From Streptomyces inusitatus (GTDB lineage: Bacteria; Actinomycetota; Actinomycetes; Streptomycetales; Streptomycetaceae), in contig NZ_BMWG01000003.1 in assembly GCF_014651115.1 (NCBI RefSeq), positions 145,685 to 209,684 of the forward strand: 64,000 nucleotides of DNA, read 5' to 3'. Shown in pieces: positions 7,993-16,236 of the stretch. A program made the position numbers and the translations under genes. The notes under the pieces are model-generated. The model saw only the letters and a list, made by a program, of their open reading frames with translations. It did no database searches and had not been told where the DNA came from. Each line of letters begins with the position of its first letter. Position 1 is the first letter of the stretch.

Positions 7993-10359
7993 CTACAGCA
8001 GGCCGTCCCACATCTGTTCCAGCAGCACCGACCACCAGTTGTCCGGCGAGGACAGCGCCGCCGGGTCCAGCGCCGCCAGCTGCGCCTGGAAGTCGACGGT
8101 CCAGCGGCCCGCCTGCTCGGGGTTGAGGCCGTAGCGGAACCGCCACATCCGGCCGAGCAGCGCCATGCAGCGCACAAACTCCGGCAGCCCGCTGTTCACG
8201 AACTGCGGCGGGGTGGGACGGCCGCCGGGAGCGGCCTCCACCGGCACCGCGACGATGTGCGCGGTCCCGTACTGCACACAGATGGCCCGGCCGAAGTCAT
8301 TGCCCACGACCAGATACGAACCCGCGTCCATGGCGGCCTGAACCTGGCGCTGCGCCGCCAGCTCGGCCAGCGTCGGCACCACCGGATGGGCCGGCTGCGC
8401 CCAGAAGAAGGGGTTGAAGTCGGCGGGCAGCCCCGCCCACACCAGCGTCGCCGCGACGGTGTCCGGCACTCCCTGCCGGGACACGGCCCGCTGGTCGAAC
8501 CGGAGGATGCCCTGCGGCCCGAACGCCGACACCAGCTCCTGCGCCACCGCCTGCGGCGGGACCGGCGGAGTCCGCTGGACCTGCGGCAGCGGCGCGCGCA
8601 CCGGGGCGGGGCGCGCCGGGCCGTCGGCGACCTGATGCAATTCACCCTGGTGGGTGATGAGTTGACGCATGCCCTGTTGCCGGCTCGTGTGGTCCGTACC
8701 GTACGGGGCGATGCTGGTGATCCGCGCCTGGGGCCAGGTCTCGCCGATCATGCGGGCGCAGTAGCCGCCGGGCAGCAGACAGGACTCCAGTTCGGTGTGG
8801 AGTTCGAGCACCTGCTGCGGCGGCACGTTCAGCGCGCGCAGCTCGTGCAGGATCTGCCACTCGGGGTGCGGGGTACCGGGCGCGGATCTGCGGATGATCT
8901 GCGCCTCCGAGCCGTCGGGCGCGCGATAGCGCAGCACGGCCTGGTAGCCGGGGCCGACGGTCGGCACCCCGGGCTGCGGATAGCCGTACGAGGGGGGCAT
9001 GCCGCCCTGCGGCGGCGGTACGGCTCCGGGCACCGGGCCCGGCGGGCCGGGGCGGGGCGGGATCACGGGTCCGCCGGGGCCGGGCCGGACGGGGTCGGAG
9101 AAGACCGTCGCCGCCTGGTGCACCCCGCCCGCGGGCGGCTGGGCCGGGGGCGAGGGCGGCGGCGGGGTCGGCGGGCCGGGCGGCCGGGCGGGCTCGGCGG
9201 GCAGCTGAGGGCTCAGCTGGGTCGGCTGGTATCCGGCGGCGGGCGCTCCGGAAGGCGGCGGGGTCGCCCCCGGGCGGACGGGGGGCGCGCCGGGCACACT
9301 CGGCGGCGGGCCGGGCGGCGGCGGGGTCGTCGGGCCGCCGCCGCGCCGGGGCCGCTGGGCCCTGCTGGTCGCTGCTTCGGCCGCCCCGCCGGGGGCGGTG
9401 CCGGGCACCGTCTCCCTGAGCGTCGGACGGACCGCCGTGGGCGGCAGTTGACTGCCGCCGGGCATCAGCGCGGTCGGGACGTCCGCGTCCACCGCCGCCT
9501 CACCGTCTCCCCGTCCGGGCACGGGCGGGGAGTACACGGTGTCGGGCAGGGGTACGGAGACGTCGTCCGCGCCCGCCTCGCTGGTGTCCGTCCAGGAGGT
9601 CTCCGTACCGGTACGGGGGGCTCCGCCGGGGGCCTCGGAGCCGTCGCCGCCCTTGGCCGGAGCCGGAACGGAACCCGAAGTCGCGGACGGGTCAGAGGTC
9701 TCGGGAACCTCGGAGGCATCGGGAACAGCCGCGTCGGGCGCTTTGGGCGCCTCGGGAACGGGCACACCCGCCGCCGGTGACGGCAGCTCGGCACCCGAGG
9801 AACCGGAATCGGAACCGGAACCGGACCCAGAACCGGAAGCGGCCGGCAGACCCGCCCCCAGGGAGTCGGACCAGGCCGAGTCGCCGCCGCGCGATCCGCC
9901 GCCCGCCTGGGAGGCGTTGCGCGTCGGCCCGGCCAGGGGCCAGTCGTCCTCCGGCGGCTCGGCCGCCGTCTTCCTCTTCCCGGAGCCGGGCCGGTTCGCC
10001 GCCTCCTGGAGCCACTCGGGCGGAGTCAGCAGGAACGACGTCTGGTTCTGGTCGATCCGCTGCGGCGGCTCGGCCGGGGCCGCACCCGCCGGGGCGACCG
10101 GAGCGCCGTACTCCTCCTCGTACCGCCTGATCACCTCGCCCACCGGCAGCCCGGGCCACAGCGAGGCCTCGCCGCTGTCCCGCGCTATCACCAGGCGCTG
10201 TTCACCGCCGTCCGAGCGGACGCCGCTCTCGCGGTCCTCCGCCCAGACGACGAAGCCGAGGCCGAACTCCCTCACCCGCACCTCGCGGTGCTGATAGGGG
10301 GGCACGTCGCCGTTGACCCACTCTTCCGCGCGCTCCTGCGCCTGCGCGAAGGTCACCAT
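7993..10359 (-). CDS. YrhB-like / deaminase-like / SUKH-4 fusion protein
   Basis: A 788-residue mosaic. Residues 1-85 resemble the small YrhB-like immunity fold (FGLGFVVWAEDRE, then VIARDSGEASLWPGLPVGEVIRRYEEEYG). Residues about 90-470 are Pro/Ser/Gly-rich and disordered. Residues about 475-560 look like a polymorphic-toxin nucleotide deaminase, with HTE at 521-523 and Cys at 527 and 534 in an HTELESCLLPGGYC context. Residues about 600-788 resemble a SUKH-4 immunity domain ending in NWWSVLLEQMWDGLL. Deaminase toxins and SUKH proteins are normally separate toxin and antidote genes; here both are on one chain without a signal peptide. It lies 7 bp downstream of the WHH/SUKH gene, so the two form an operon. 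Domain names rest on my motif recognition, and enzymatic activity is unproven. Confidence 0.72.
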   Translation of the reverse strand: MVTFAQAQERAEEWVNGDVPPYQHREVRVREFGLGFVVWAEDRESGVRSDGGEQRLVIARDSGEASLWPGLPVGEVIRRYEEEYGAPVAPAGAAPAEPPQRIDQNQTSFLLTPPEWLQEAANRPGSGKRKTAAEPPEDDWPLAGPTRNASQAGGGSRGGDSAWSDSLGAGLPAASGSGSGSGSDSGSSGAELPSPAAGVPVPEAPKAPDAAVPDASEVPETSDPSATSGSVPAPAKGGDGSEAPGGAPRTGTETSWTDTSEAGADDVSVPLPDTVYSPPVPGRGDGEAAVDADVPTALMPGGSQLPPTAVRPTLRETVPGTAPGGAAEAATSRAQRPRRGGGPTTPPPPGPPPSVPGAPPVRPGATPPPSGAPAAGYQPTQLSPQLPAEPARPPGPPTPPPPSPPAQPPAGGVHQAATVFSDPVRPGPGGPVIPPRPGPPGPVPGAVPPPQGGMPPSYGYPQPGVPTVGPGYQAVLRYRAPDGSEAQIIRRSAPGTPHPEWQILHELRALNVPPQQVLELHTELESCLLPGGYCARMIGETWPQARITSIAPYGTDHTSRQQGMRQLITHQGELHQVADGPARPAPVRAPLPQVQRTPPVPPQAVAQELVSAFGPQGILRFDQRAVSRQGVPDTVAATLVWAGLPADFNPFFWAQPAHPVVPTLAELAAQRQVQAAMDAGSYLVVGNDFGRAICVQYGTAHIVAVPVEAAPGGRPTPPQFVNSGLPEFVRCMALLGRMWRFRYGLNPEQAGRWTVDFQAQLAALDPAALSSPDNWWSVLLEQMWDGLL

Positions 10360-10366
10360 TGGAGCG

Positions 10367-11410
10367 TCACTCCTCGCCAGAGACCGGGACGGCGCGCGCG
10401 AAGCCGCCGTCCACCATCAGATTCGCCACGGTCTCCAGCTCCGGCGGATTGCCCGCCAGCCGCCGGAGGAAGCCGTCGAAGTCGTCGCCGCACGGCAGCA
10501 GCAGCTGATCCACGCGCTGCTGCACATGGAGACCGTCGCGGTCGCGCGCGTCGTCGTAGGCGCAGAACCAGACCGAGCCGATCGCCGCGCCCCGCGCCTT
10601 GACCGCCAGGATGCCGCCCTGGACGAACGCGACGCCCAGGTAGTCCTTGGTCAGATGGTCGCGCAGGCACTTGTTGACGTACACCAGGTCATTGACGGCC
10701 GCCTCGTCGCGGATCGTCAGGAACGGCTGGTCCACCAGCAGCCCCAGCTCCGCGTCGAGCGCCGCGCCGACGGGGGCGCAGCCGCCGGCCGCCTTGAGGA
10801 AGGAGCGGTACGCGCCGGGCAGCCGGTAGCCCAGCTCCTCCTCCGCGCCGAGCAGCTGCTGCTCGGTGACCGAGAGCGCGCCCTTGGGGAGCCCGAAGTG
10901 GACGGGCCGGACCTCCTGGAGCGGGCGGGTGCCGCGCTTGTCGTGGTCGACCTCGGTGGCGGCGAGGCCCGCGTGGTGCCGCAGCAGCGCCTTCACCTCG
11001 ACCGGGACCAGTTCGAGCCGGCGGGTGCCGCGCACATGGTGCCAGGTCCAGCCGTGCGGGGTGGCGACGGCCGGGATGGTGTCCCACAGCTCGTGCCCGG
11101 CGGCGTGCAGCGCCGCGTTGGCCGACACATAGTCGGTGAGGCGCAGTTCGTCGACGCCGAAGCCGGCCGGGGGCTCGGCGATCTCGGCGGCGGCGCGGGC
11201 GTACGGTGAGAAGTCCGGGTGGCCGTCGGCGTCCACGCGGACGCCCCGGGGGTGGCGGGAGGCCCTCACCGGGTCCGGGAAGTGCACGGTCTGACCGGCG
11301 TAGGCCGCGTTGGGCGGTTTCACGGGTCCGTCCGGCGGTATGGGATGTCCCCCGGATCCCGGGGACCGGGGACCGGGAGGCGTCCCCAGGCCTTGCCGAT
11401 CTGTCGTCAT
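10367..11410 (-). CDS. WHH-type nuclease-like / SMI1-KNR4 (SUKH) fusion protein
   Basis: A 347-residue protein. Residues about 58-150 follow the HNH/EndoVII WHH nuclease pattern: DGHPDFSPYA at 62-71, TPHGWTWHH ending in Trp123-His124-His125, then LELVPVEVKALLRHH. In the WHH families I know, the last element is VPxDLHxxVxHTGG; here Lys140 replaces the usual His, so catalysis may be lost. Residues about 175-347 are a SUKH/SMI1-KNR4 domain (LGAEEELGYRLPGAYRSFLKAAGG and a hydrophobic strand pattern). Known SUKH proteins neutralise nuclease toxins, so this resembles a toxin remnant joined to its antidote. The ATG at 11410 has GGGGGCGGA upstream. It is the first gene of the minus-strand operon. Confidence 0.75.
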   Translation of the reverse strand: MTTDRQGLGTPPGPRSPGSGGHPIPPDGPVKPPNAAYAGQTVHFPDPVRASRHPRGVRVDADGHPDFSPYARAAAEIAEPPAGFGVDELRLTDYVSANAALHAAGHELWDTIPAVATPHGWTWHHVRGTRRLELVPVEVKALLRHHAGLAATEVDHDKRGTRPLQEVRPVHFGLPKGALSVTEQQLLGAEEELGYRLPGAYRSFLKAAGGCAPVGAALDAELGLLVDQPFLTIRDEAAVNDLVYVNKCLRDHLTKDYLGVAFVQGGILAVKARGAAIGSVWFCAYDDARDRDGLHVQQRVDQLLLPCGDDFDGFLRRLAGNPPELETVANLMVDGGFARAVPVSGEE

Positions 11411-11649
11411 GGCGATCCGCCCCCTGCTGGCTACTGACTGTCCGGGACAGCCTAAGCGGTGGGGCGCCTGGGAGCGCGGGTCATGGGCCGCCCCCGGGCG
11501 GGCCCGGCCCGGCGGTCACCAACTGTCACAAACGGGTGACCGAACGCCGACGGCGCGACACGTTTCAGTGACCCAGCTACCGCACACTGCGTCGCATTTG
11601 GCACGCTGTTCATTCACTTCGGGGGAGTGCGGGGAGGGACAAAAGCACC
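11411..11649. promoter_or_regulatory. Bidirectional promoter region of the toxin/immunity cluster
   Basis: These 239 bp separate the starts of the WHH/SUKH gene (minus) and the YwqJ-type gene (plus) and must hold both promoters. GGGAGGGAC at 11632-11640 is the Shine-Dalgarno of the plus-strand gene. I could not fix -10/-35 boxes or an operator with confidence. Confidence 0.5.
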
Positions 11650-12171
11650 ATGCACACAGCGCAAGCAGGTACTCCGGCCACGACGGGTGATCCTCGTCTC
11701 AGCTGGAGGGGCGGCGAGGAGGCCGGTCCGCCCACGCTCAGCCACCGGCGGGACGGCATCCTGCCGGCGGTCGCGGCGGCGCTCTCCGTACGCGGCGAGA
11801 CGCTCAAGTCGACCGCGGGGAAGGGTGACCGGGCGCCGGTGCTCCACCCTCTCGTACAGGACTTCCTGGACCGGCTCGGCAGCAGCCGGCGGGAGCGTTT
11901 CACCGGGCGGTGCCCGGAGGCGATCCTGCTGTCCCGCCATCTCACGGCGGCGGAGGCGGGCCGCTCCAAACGGGCACGGCGCAAGCCGCTGGCCCTCAGC
12001 GAGGCGAAGCGCGCGCTGCGGCAGTCGAAGCTGACGGCGCGCAGAATCCGTGAGGACGGTGACCCGCTGCACGGCAGTTACGCACCGCCCTGCCGTTCCT
12101 GTACGGCGATGCTCGACCACTTCGGGGTCCGCGCAGTGGACCCGGCCGCGACGGATCTCACGAATGGCTGA
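11650..12171 (+). CDS. YwqJ-related putative deaminase
   Basis: A 173-residue protein of the YwqJ-type branch of the nucleotide/nucleic-acid deaminase superfamily found in polymorphic toxin systems. The zinc and catalytic motifs are visible: Cys88-Pro-Glu90 in FTGRCPEAILLSRHL (equivalent to the H/C-x-E motif) and Cys148-x-x-Cys151 in YAPPCRSC. There is no signal peptide or secretion module, so it acts inside the cell unless carried by an unknown route. The start has a strong GGGAGGGAC 9 bp upstream. Its stop codon overlaps the start of the SUKH-3 gene, the usual toxin-then-antidote order. The natural substrate is unknown; it could alternatively be a domesticated regulator rather than a toxin. 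Confidence 0.8.
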   Translation: MHTAQAGTPATTGDPRLSWRGGEEAGPPTLSHRRDGILPAVAAALSVRGETLKSTAGKGDRAPVLHPLVQDFLDRLGSSRRERFTGRCPEAILLSRHLTAAEAGRSKRARRKPLALSEAKRALRQSKLTARRIREDGDPLHGSYAPPCRSCTAMLDHFGVRAVDPAATDLTNG

Positions 12172-12676
12172 ACCAGCAGCGATGCCCGAAAACCTCAGCA
12201 CCACCCGGTTCCCGGTCGCCGTCGACGCGGCCCTCCAGGAGGCGGGGTGGCGGCCCGGCCGCTGGGACATCAAGCTCGCCGAGCACTGGGCCGACACCCT
12301 CCGCGCCTTCGAGTCGCCCGCCGGTCACCGGCACGCGGTCTTCCCGGCGGCGGTGGAGGCCTGGGCCGAGTTCGGGGGCTTGCGGATCGTCGCCCTGGGG
12401 CCGGGCCGGCAGACGGCTCCCCCGGTGGTGCGGGTGGATCCGCTGGCGGGGCTGCATCTGGCGAGGACGCTGGCGGATTTGGGGCGGGCGCTGGGGACGG
12501 AGGTGGCTCCGCTGGGGGTGGAGGGGGAGGATCAGGCCGTGTTGGCGATAGACGCCGAGGGGCGTGTCTACAGCATCGACCACACCGGCGACTGGTACCT
12601 CGGCCCCGACATCGACCACGCCCTCACCACCCTCGTCACGGGCCTCCAGCCCGCCCGGCTGACCACGGGGACCTGA
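12164..12676 (+). CDS. SUKH-3 family immunity protein
   Basis: A 170-residue (or 164 if the ATG at 12182 is used) single-domain SUKH-3 protein: an N-terminal helix with WRPGRWDI, then AFPAAVEAWAEFGGL-type text (here HAVFPAAVEAWAEFGGLRI), and the C-terminal strand GRVYSIDHTGDWYLGPDIDHAL. SUKH-3 members are antidotes or scaffold partners of deaminase and nuclease toxins. The ATG at 12164 sits inside the last codons of the upstream deaminase gene (ATGGCTGA, 8-bp overlap), giving translational coupling. I infer that it is the specific partner of that deaminase. Confidence 0.82.
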   Translation: MAEPAAMPENLSTTRFPVAVDAALQEAGWRPGRWDIKLAEHWADTLRAFESPAGHRHAVFPAAVEAWAEFGGLRIVALGPGRQTAPPVVRVDPLAGLHLARTLADLGRALGTEVAPLGVEGEDQAVLAIDAEGRVYSIDHTGDWYLGPDIDHALTTLVTGLQPARLTTGT

Positions 12677-12763
12677 GCCCCGGGAGGCCGGTTCCCAGCC
12701 GTTGGGGGCGCTCCCTCCGGCTTCGCCATAAGTGCCCACAGGCGAGGCTTGTTTTGACCAGGT

Positions 12764-12945
12764 CCCCAATTCCAGCCCCGCTGGGGGTACCTCCCGGCGA
12801 AGCCAGGGGGAGATTGAGGACGGACCCCGCGCCACAAGGACCCGCACCGGGCGGGGCCGTCAATTCAGGTCCCTTGCCGACCACAGGCCCTCGTCGGGGG
12901 CCAGCCCCCGAACCCCCGCGCCTCAATCGCCGGCGGGGCTGAATT
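12764..12945. repeat. Composite inverted repeat between convergent genes
   Basis: Near-matching elements face each other: CCAGCCCCGCTGG with AATT at the left end (about 12764-12786) and CCGGCGGGGCTGAATT at the right end (about 12929-12945). Inside them GATTGAGG (about 12812) faces CCTCAATC (about 12922). This is the form of the dispersed palindromic units common in Streptomyces intergenic DNA. The surrounding gap 12677-12953 has no gene I can support. Confidence 0.6.
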
Positions 12946-12953
12946 GTCCCCCC

Positions 12954-14273
12954 CTACCCCGCGGGGAGCACCGCGGAGACGCGGAAGCCGCCGGTGTCGG
13001 TGGGGCCGGAGACGAAGACGCCGCCGAGGGCGAGGACGCGTTCGCGCATGCCGAGGAGGCCGTTGCCGCCGCTGGGGAGGGCGGGGGAGGTGGGGTCGGG
13101 TTGGCCGGGGGCGCAGTTTTCGACCTGCATGGCGACTTCGGCGTCGCGGTGGGCGAGGCGGATGGTGACTTTGGCTCCGGCGGCGTGTTTGTGGACGTTG
13201 GTGAGGGCTTCCTGGACGACGCGGTAGGCGGTCTGCTCGACCTCGGGGGCGTACTCGCGGGGGTCGCCCTGGACGGCCAGCTCGACGACCATGCCGGTCT
13301 GGCGGGACTGCCCGACGAGGTCCTCGACATCGGCTATGCAGGGCCCAGCCCCGCCGCCCGCGGCCCCGCCCCTGGCGGCGGCAGCGGCGGCGGCGGCGCC
13401 GACGGAGGCGAGCGGGACCGGCGCGCCGGTGCGGCGCTCGCCGTCGCCGGTGCGCAGGACGCCGAGCATCTCGCGGAGCTCGGTGAGGGCCTGGCGGCCC
13501 ATGTCGCCGACGAGCGCGGCGTTCTTGACGGCCTTCTGGGGGTCCTTGGGGGCGACCGCCTGGAGCGCCGCCGCGTGGACGACCATGAGGCTCACCCGGT
13601 GGGCGACGACGTCGTGCATCTCGCGGGCGATACGGGTGCGCTCCTCGGTGCGCGCCCACTGGGCGCGCTGCTCGGCGCGGTCGGCGAGCAGGAGCAGCTC
13701 CTGCTCCAGGCTGTCGGCGCGCTCGCGCAGGCTTTCCATGAGCCGGCGGCGGGCGCCGATGTAGAGGCCGAAGAGGACGGACGGGAGGACGACGCCGACC
13801 GCGACGAAGCCGGCCATGAGCGGTACGTACCAGTCGCCGGGGTCGGCGAGGTCGGAGGCCCGGACGTCCTGGCCGACCCGGACGAAGCTCACGATGAAGG
13901 TGGCGGTGAGCGCCATCCCGGCGAGGGTGCCGATGATCCGGCGCGGTACGTCGGAGGCGGCGAGCGTGTAGAGGCCGACGAGGCCGAGGAGGTAGCCCAT
14001 CTCGGCGGGTGTGACCGCCACCGAGACGAGGACGACGGCGACGGGCCAGCGTCGCCGCAGGACAAGGACGGACCCGGCGATGAGTCCGAACAGCACTCCG
14101 AGCGGGACGGGCGTCGCGGTCTCGTCCGCGAACCACGCGCCCTCGGCAGCGCACTCCAGGGCGGAGAGCAGCGCGAGTCCCACGTCCAGCGCGGCACTGC
14201 GTCGGCGTCCCCACCACAGCCAGCCCCGGGTGGTCGAACCCGTGGCCTCTCGGTATGCCCCCGTTGTGGTCAT
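12954..14273 (-). CDS. Orphan two-component sensor histidine kinase (NarL-type partner class)
   Basis: A 439-residue HisKA_3 kinase. The N terminus has about four to five hydrophobic helices between residues 28 and 175 with little external sequence, then a coiled stretch (about 178-210). The phospho-acceptor is His220 in REMHDVVAHRVSLM, the N-box is QEALTNVHKHA (353-363), and the ATP-lid is GGNGLLGMRERV (402-413), all intact. An Ala/Gly-rich spacer (about 289-310) interrupts the region between the two catalytic parts. Such kinases phosphorylate LuxR-type regulators, but none adjoins it, so the partner is elsewhere. ATG 14273 is preferred to the long upstream frame, which runs into the tRNA region. 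Confidence 0.88.
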   Translation of the reverse strand: MTTTGAYREATGSTTRGWLWWGRRRSAALDVGLALLSALECAAEGAWFADETATPVPLGVLFGLIAGSVLVLRRRWPVAVVLVSVAVTPAEMGYLLGLVGLYTLAASDVPRRIIGTLAGMALTATFIVSFVRVGQDVRASDLADPGDWYVPLMAGFVAVGVVLPSVLFGLYIGARRRLMESLRERADSLEQELLLLADRAEQRAQWARTEERTRIAREMHDVVAHRVSLMVVHAAALQAVAPKDPQKAVKNAALVGDMGRQALTELREMLGVLRTGDGERRTGAPVPLASVGAAAAAAAARGGAAGGGAGPCIADVEDLVGQSRQTGMVVELAVQGDPREYAPEVEQTAYRVVQEALTNVHKHAAGAKVTIRLAHRDAEVAMQVENCAPGQPDPTSPALPSGGNGLLGMRERVLALGGVFVSGPTDTGGFRVSAVLPAG

Positions 14274-14495
14274 GCGTCTCAGCCTACGGGCGGACGCGAG
14301 TGGTTTTCCCGGTCGCCGCCCGCCCGCCGGAGCGGTGTCCCCGAGCAGTGTCCCGGGAAGGCCAGGGGAAGGCCATGGGAAGGCCGCGGGGAAAGAGCGT
14401 GGACAAGTACCGTCGCGAGAGAGGCGGGTGGTACGGCATAGTGTGGGTTGCTGGTCGGAGAGCCAGGTCACCACGACCGGCCCGTCGGCCCGCTG

Positions 14496-14567
14496 TCCCC
14501 CGTGGTGTAATCGGCAGCACAGTGGCTTTTGGTGCCATTTGTCCGGGTTCGAGTCCTGGCGGGGGAG
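14496..14567 (+). tRNA. tRNA-Gln (anticodon TTG)
   Basis: A 72-nt cloverleaf. The acceptor arm TCCCCCG pairs with CGGGGGA, the anticodon stem is GTGGC/GCCAT around the loop TTTTGGT (anticodon TTG, reads CAA), and the T arm is CCGGG-TTCGAGT-CCTGG. The discriminator is G and no CCA is encoded. It lies between the kinase gene and glmU. Confidence 0.95.
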
Positions 14568-14677
14568 CCCTCCCTCCTCGGCAGTCCTGCCCGGATGCCC
14601 GGCCCGCCCTTTATTTCCTCCGGTAAGCACCCCGGTATCCTTCGGATGTCCACCACCCGAAGCCGAAGGGCATTCCC

Positions 14678-16123
14678 GTGAGCGCCAACCGCCCGGCAGC
14701 CGTCGTCGTCCTCGCAGCGGGTGAGGGCACCCGTATGAAGTCGAGGACCCCCAAGGTTCTGCACGACATCTGCGGGCGTTCGCTCGTCGGCCATGTCGTG
14801 TCAGCCGCCCGTGAGCTGGACCCCCGGCATCTCGTCGTCGTCGTCGGGCACGCGGGCGAGAAGGTCACGGCCCATCTCGCCGAGCGCCACCCCGGGATCC
14901 GCACCGCCCACCAGGCCGAGCAGCGCGGCACCGGACACGCCGTCCGGACCGCTCTCACGGCGCTGGACGAGGATCTCTCGGGCACCGTCGTCGTCGTCTG
15001 CGGAGACACCCCGCTGCTCTCCGGCGACGCCCTCACCGCGCTCGCCGCCACCCATGACGCCGACGGCAACGCTGTCACCGTGCTGACCGCCGAGGTCCCC
15101 GACGCCACCGGCTACGGCCGGATCGTGCGGGACGGCGGCGGGGCCGTCACCGCGATCGTCGAGCACAAGGACGCCACCCCCGCGCAGCACGCCATCCGGG
15201 AGATCAACTCCGGGGTCTTCGCCTTCGACGGGGAGCTGCTCACCGAGGCCCTCGGCAAGGTGCGCACCGACAACAGCCAGGGCGAGGAGTACCTCACCGA
15301 CGTCCTCGGGATACTGCGTGAGGCCGGTCACCGGGTCGGCGCGTCCGTGGCCATTGACCACCGTGAGATCCTGGGCATCAACAACCGCGTACAGCTGGCG
15401 GAGGCCCGCCGACTGCTCAACGAGCGACTCCTGGAGCAGGCCATGCTCGCCGGGGTCACCGTCGTCGACCCGGCGTCGGTCCTGATCGACGTCACCGTCA
15501 CTTTCGAGCCCGATGCCATCGTCCACCCCGGCACCCAGCTCCTGGGCGCCACCCATCTCGGCGAAGGCGCCGAGGTCGGCCCCAACACCCGTCTGAAGGA
15601 CACCACCGTGGGCGACGGCGCCCGCGTGGACAACTCGGTCGCCGAGTCCGCCGAAGTCGGCGACGGAGCCCTTGTCGGCCCGTACGCCTATCTCCGTCCC
15701 GGCACCCGCCTCGGCAGGAAGGCCAAGGCGGGGACCTATGTCGAGATGAAGAACGCCACGATCGGCGAGGGCTCCAAGGTCCCCCATCTGTCGTACGTGG
15801 GGGACGCGACGGTCGGCGATCACACGAACATCGGCGCGGCCAGCGTGTTCGTGAACTACGACGGAGAGGTCAAGCACCACACGGTGATCGGCTCCCACTG
15901 CCGGACCGGGGCGGACAACATGTTTGTGGCACCGGTCACGGTCGGGGACGGCGTCTACACCGCCGCGGGCTCCGTCATCACCAAGGACGTACCGGCCGGT
16001 TCACTCGCCGTGGCCCGGGGCCAGCAGCGGAATATCGAGGGCTGGGTCGCCCGGAAGCGGCCCGGCAGCGCCGCCGCGCAGGCCGCCGAAGCGGTATCCG
16101 AACGGGCCACCGGAGAGAACTGA
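14678..16123 (+). CDS. glmU: Bifunctional UDP-N-acetylglucosamine pyrophosphorylase / glucosamine-1-phosphate N-acetyltransferase GlmU
   Basis: A 481-residue cytoplasmic enzyme catalysing the last two steps to UDP-GlcNAc for peptidoglycan. The N-terminal uridylyltransferase half opens with VVLAAGEGTRMKS (about residues 8-20). The C-terminal half is a left-handed beta-helix with hexapeptide repeats and the acetyltransferase signature GTYVEMKNATIGEGSKVPHL, followed by NIGAASVFVNYDG. Length is normal. The GTG start is preceded by GAAGGG. It is followed by prs and rplY, the conserved actinobacterial order, which links precursor sugar nucleotide and PRPP supply with translation factors. Confidence 0.97.
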   Translation: MSANRPAAVVVLAAGEGTRMKSRTPKVLHDICGRSLVGHVVSAARELDPRHLVVVVGHAGEKVTAHLAERHPGIRTAHQAEQRGTGHAVRTALTALDEDLSGTVVVVCGDTPLLSGDALTALAATHDADGNAVTVLTAEVPDATGYGRIVRDGGGAVTAIVEHKDATPAQHAIREINSGVFAFDGELLTEALGKVRTDNSQGEEYLTDVLGILREAGHRVGASVAIDHREILGINNRVQLAEARRLLNERLLEQAMLAGVTVVDPASVLIDVTVTFEPDAIVHPGTQLLGATHLGEGAEVGPNTRLKDTTVGDGARVDNSVAESAEVGDGALVGPYAYLRPGTRLGRKAKAGTYVEMKNATIGEGSKVPHLSYVGDATVGDHTNIGAASVFVNYDGEVKHHTVIGSHCRTGADNMFVAPVTVGDGVYTAAGSVITKDVPAGSLAVARGQQRNIEGWVARKRPGSAAAQAAEAVSERATGEN

Positions 16124-16236
16124 CCGGAAACAGGTATGCCGAACTCGGCGTACCGTGATACATGCACACAAATTCGGCTGGCTCGCGTCCCCATCACCCG
16201 CGCGGCCAGAGAAAACCCCTCTGAGGAGACAGTGCT

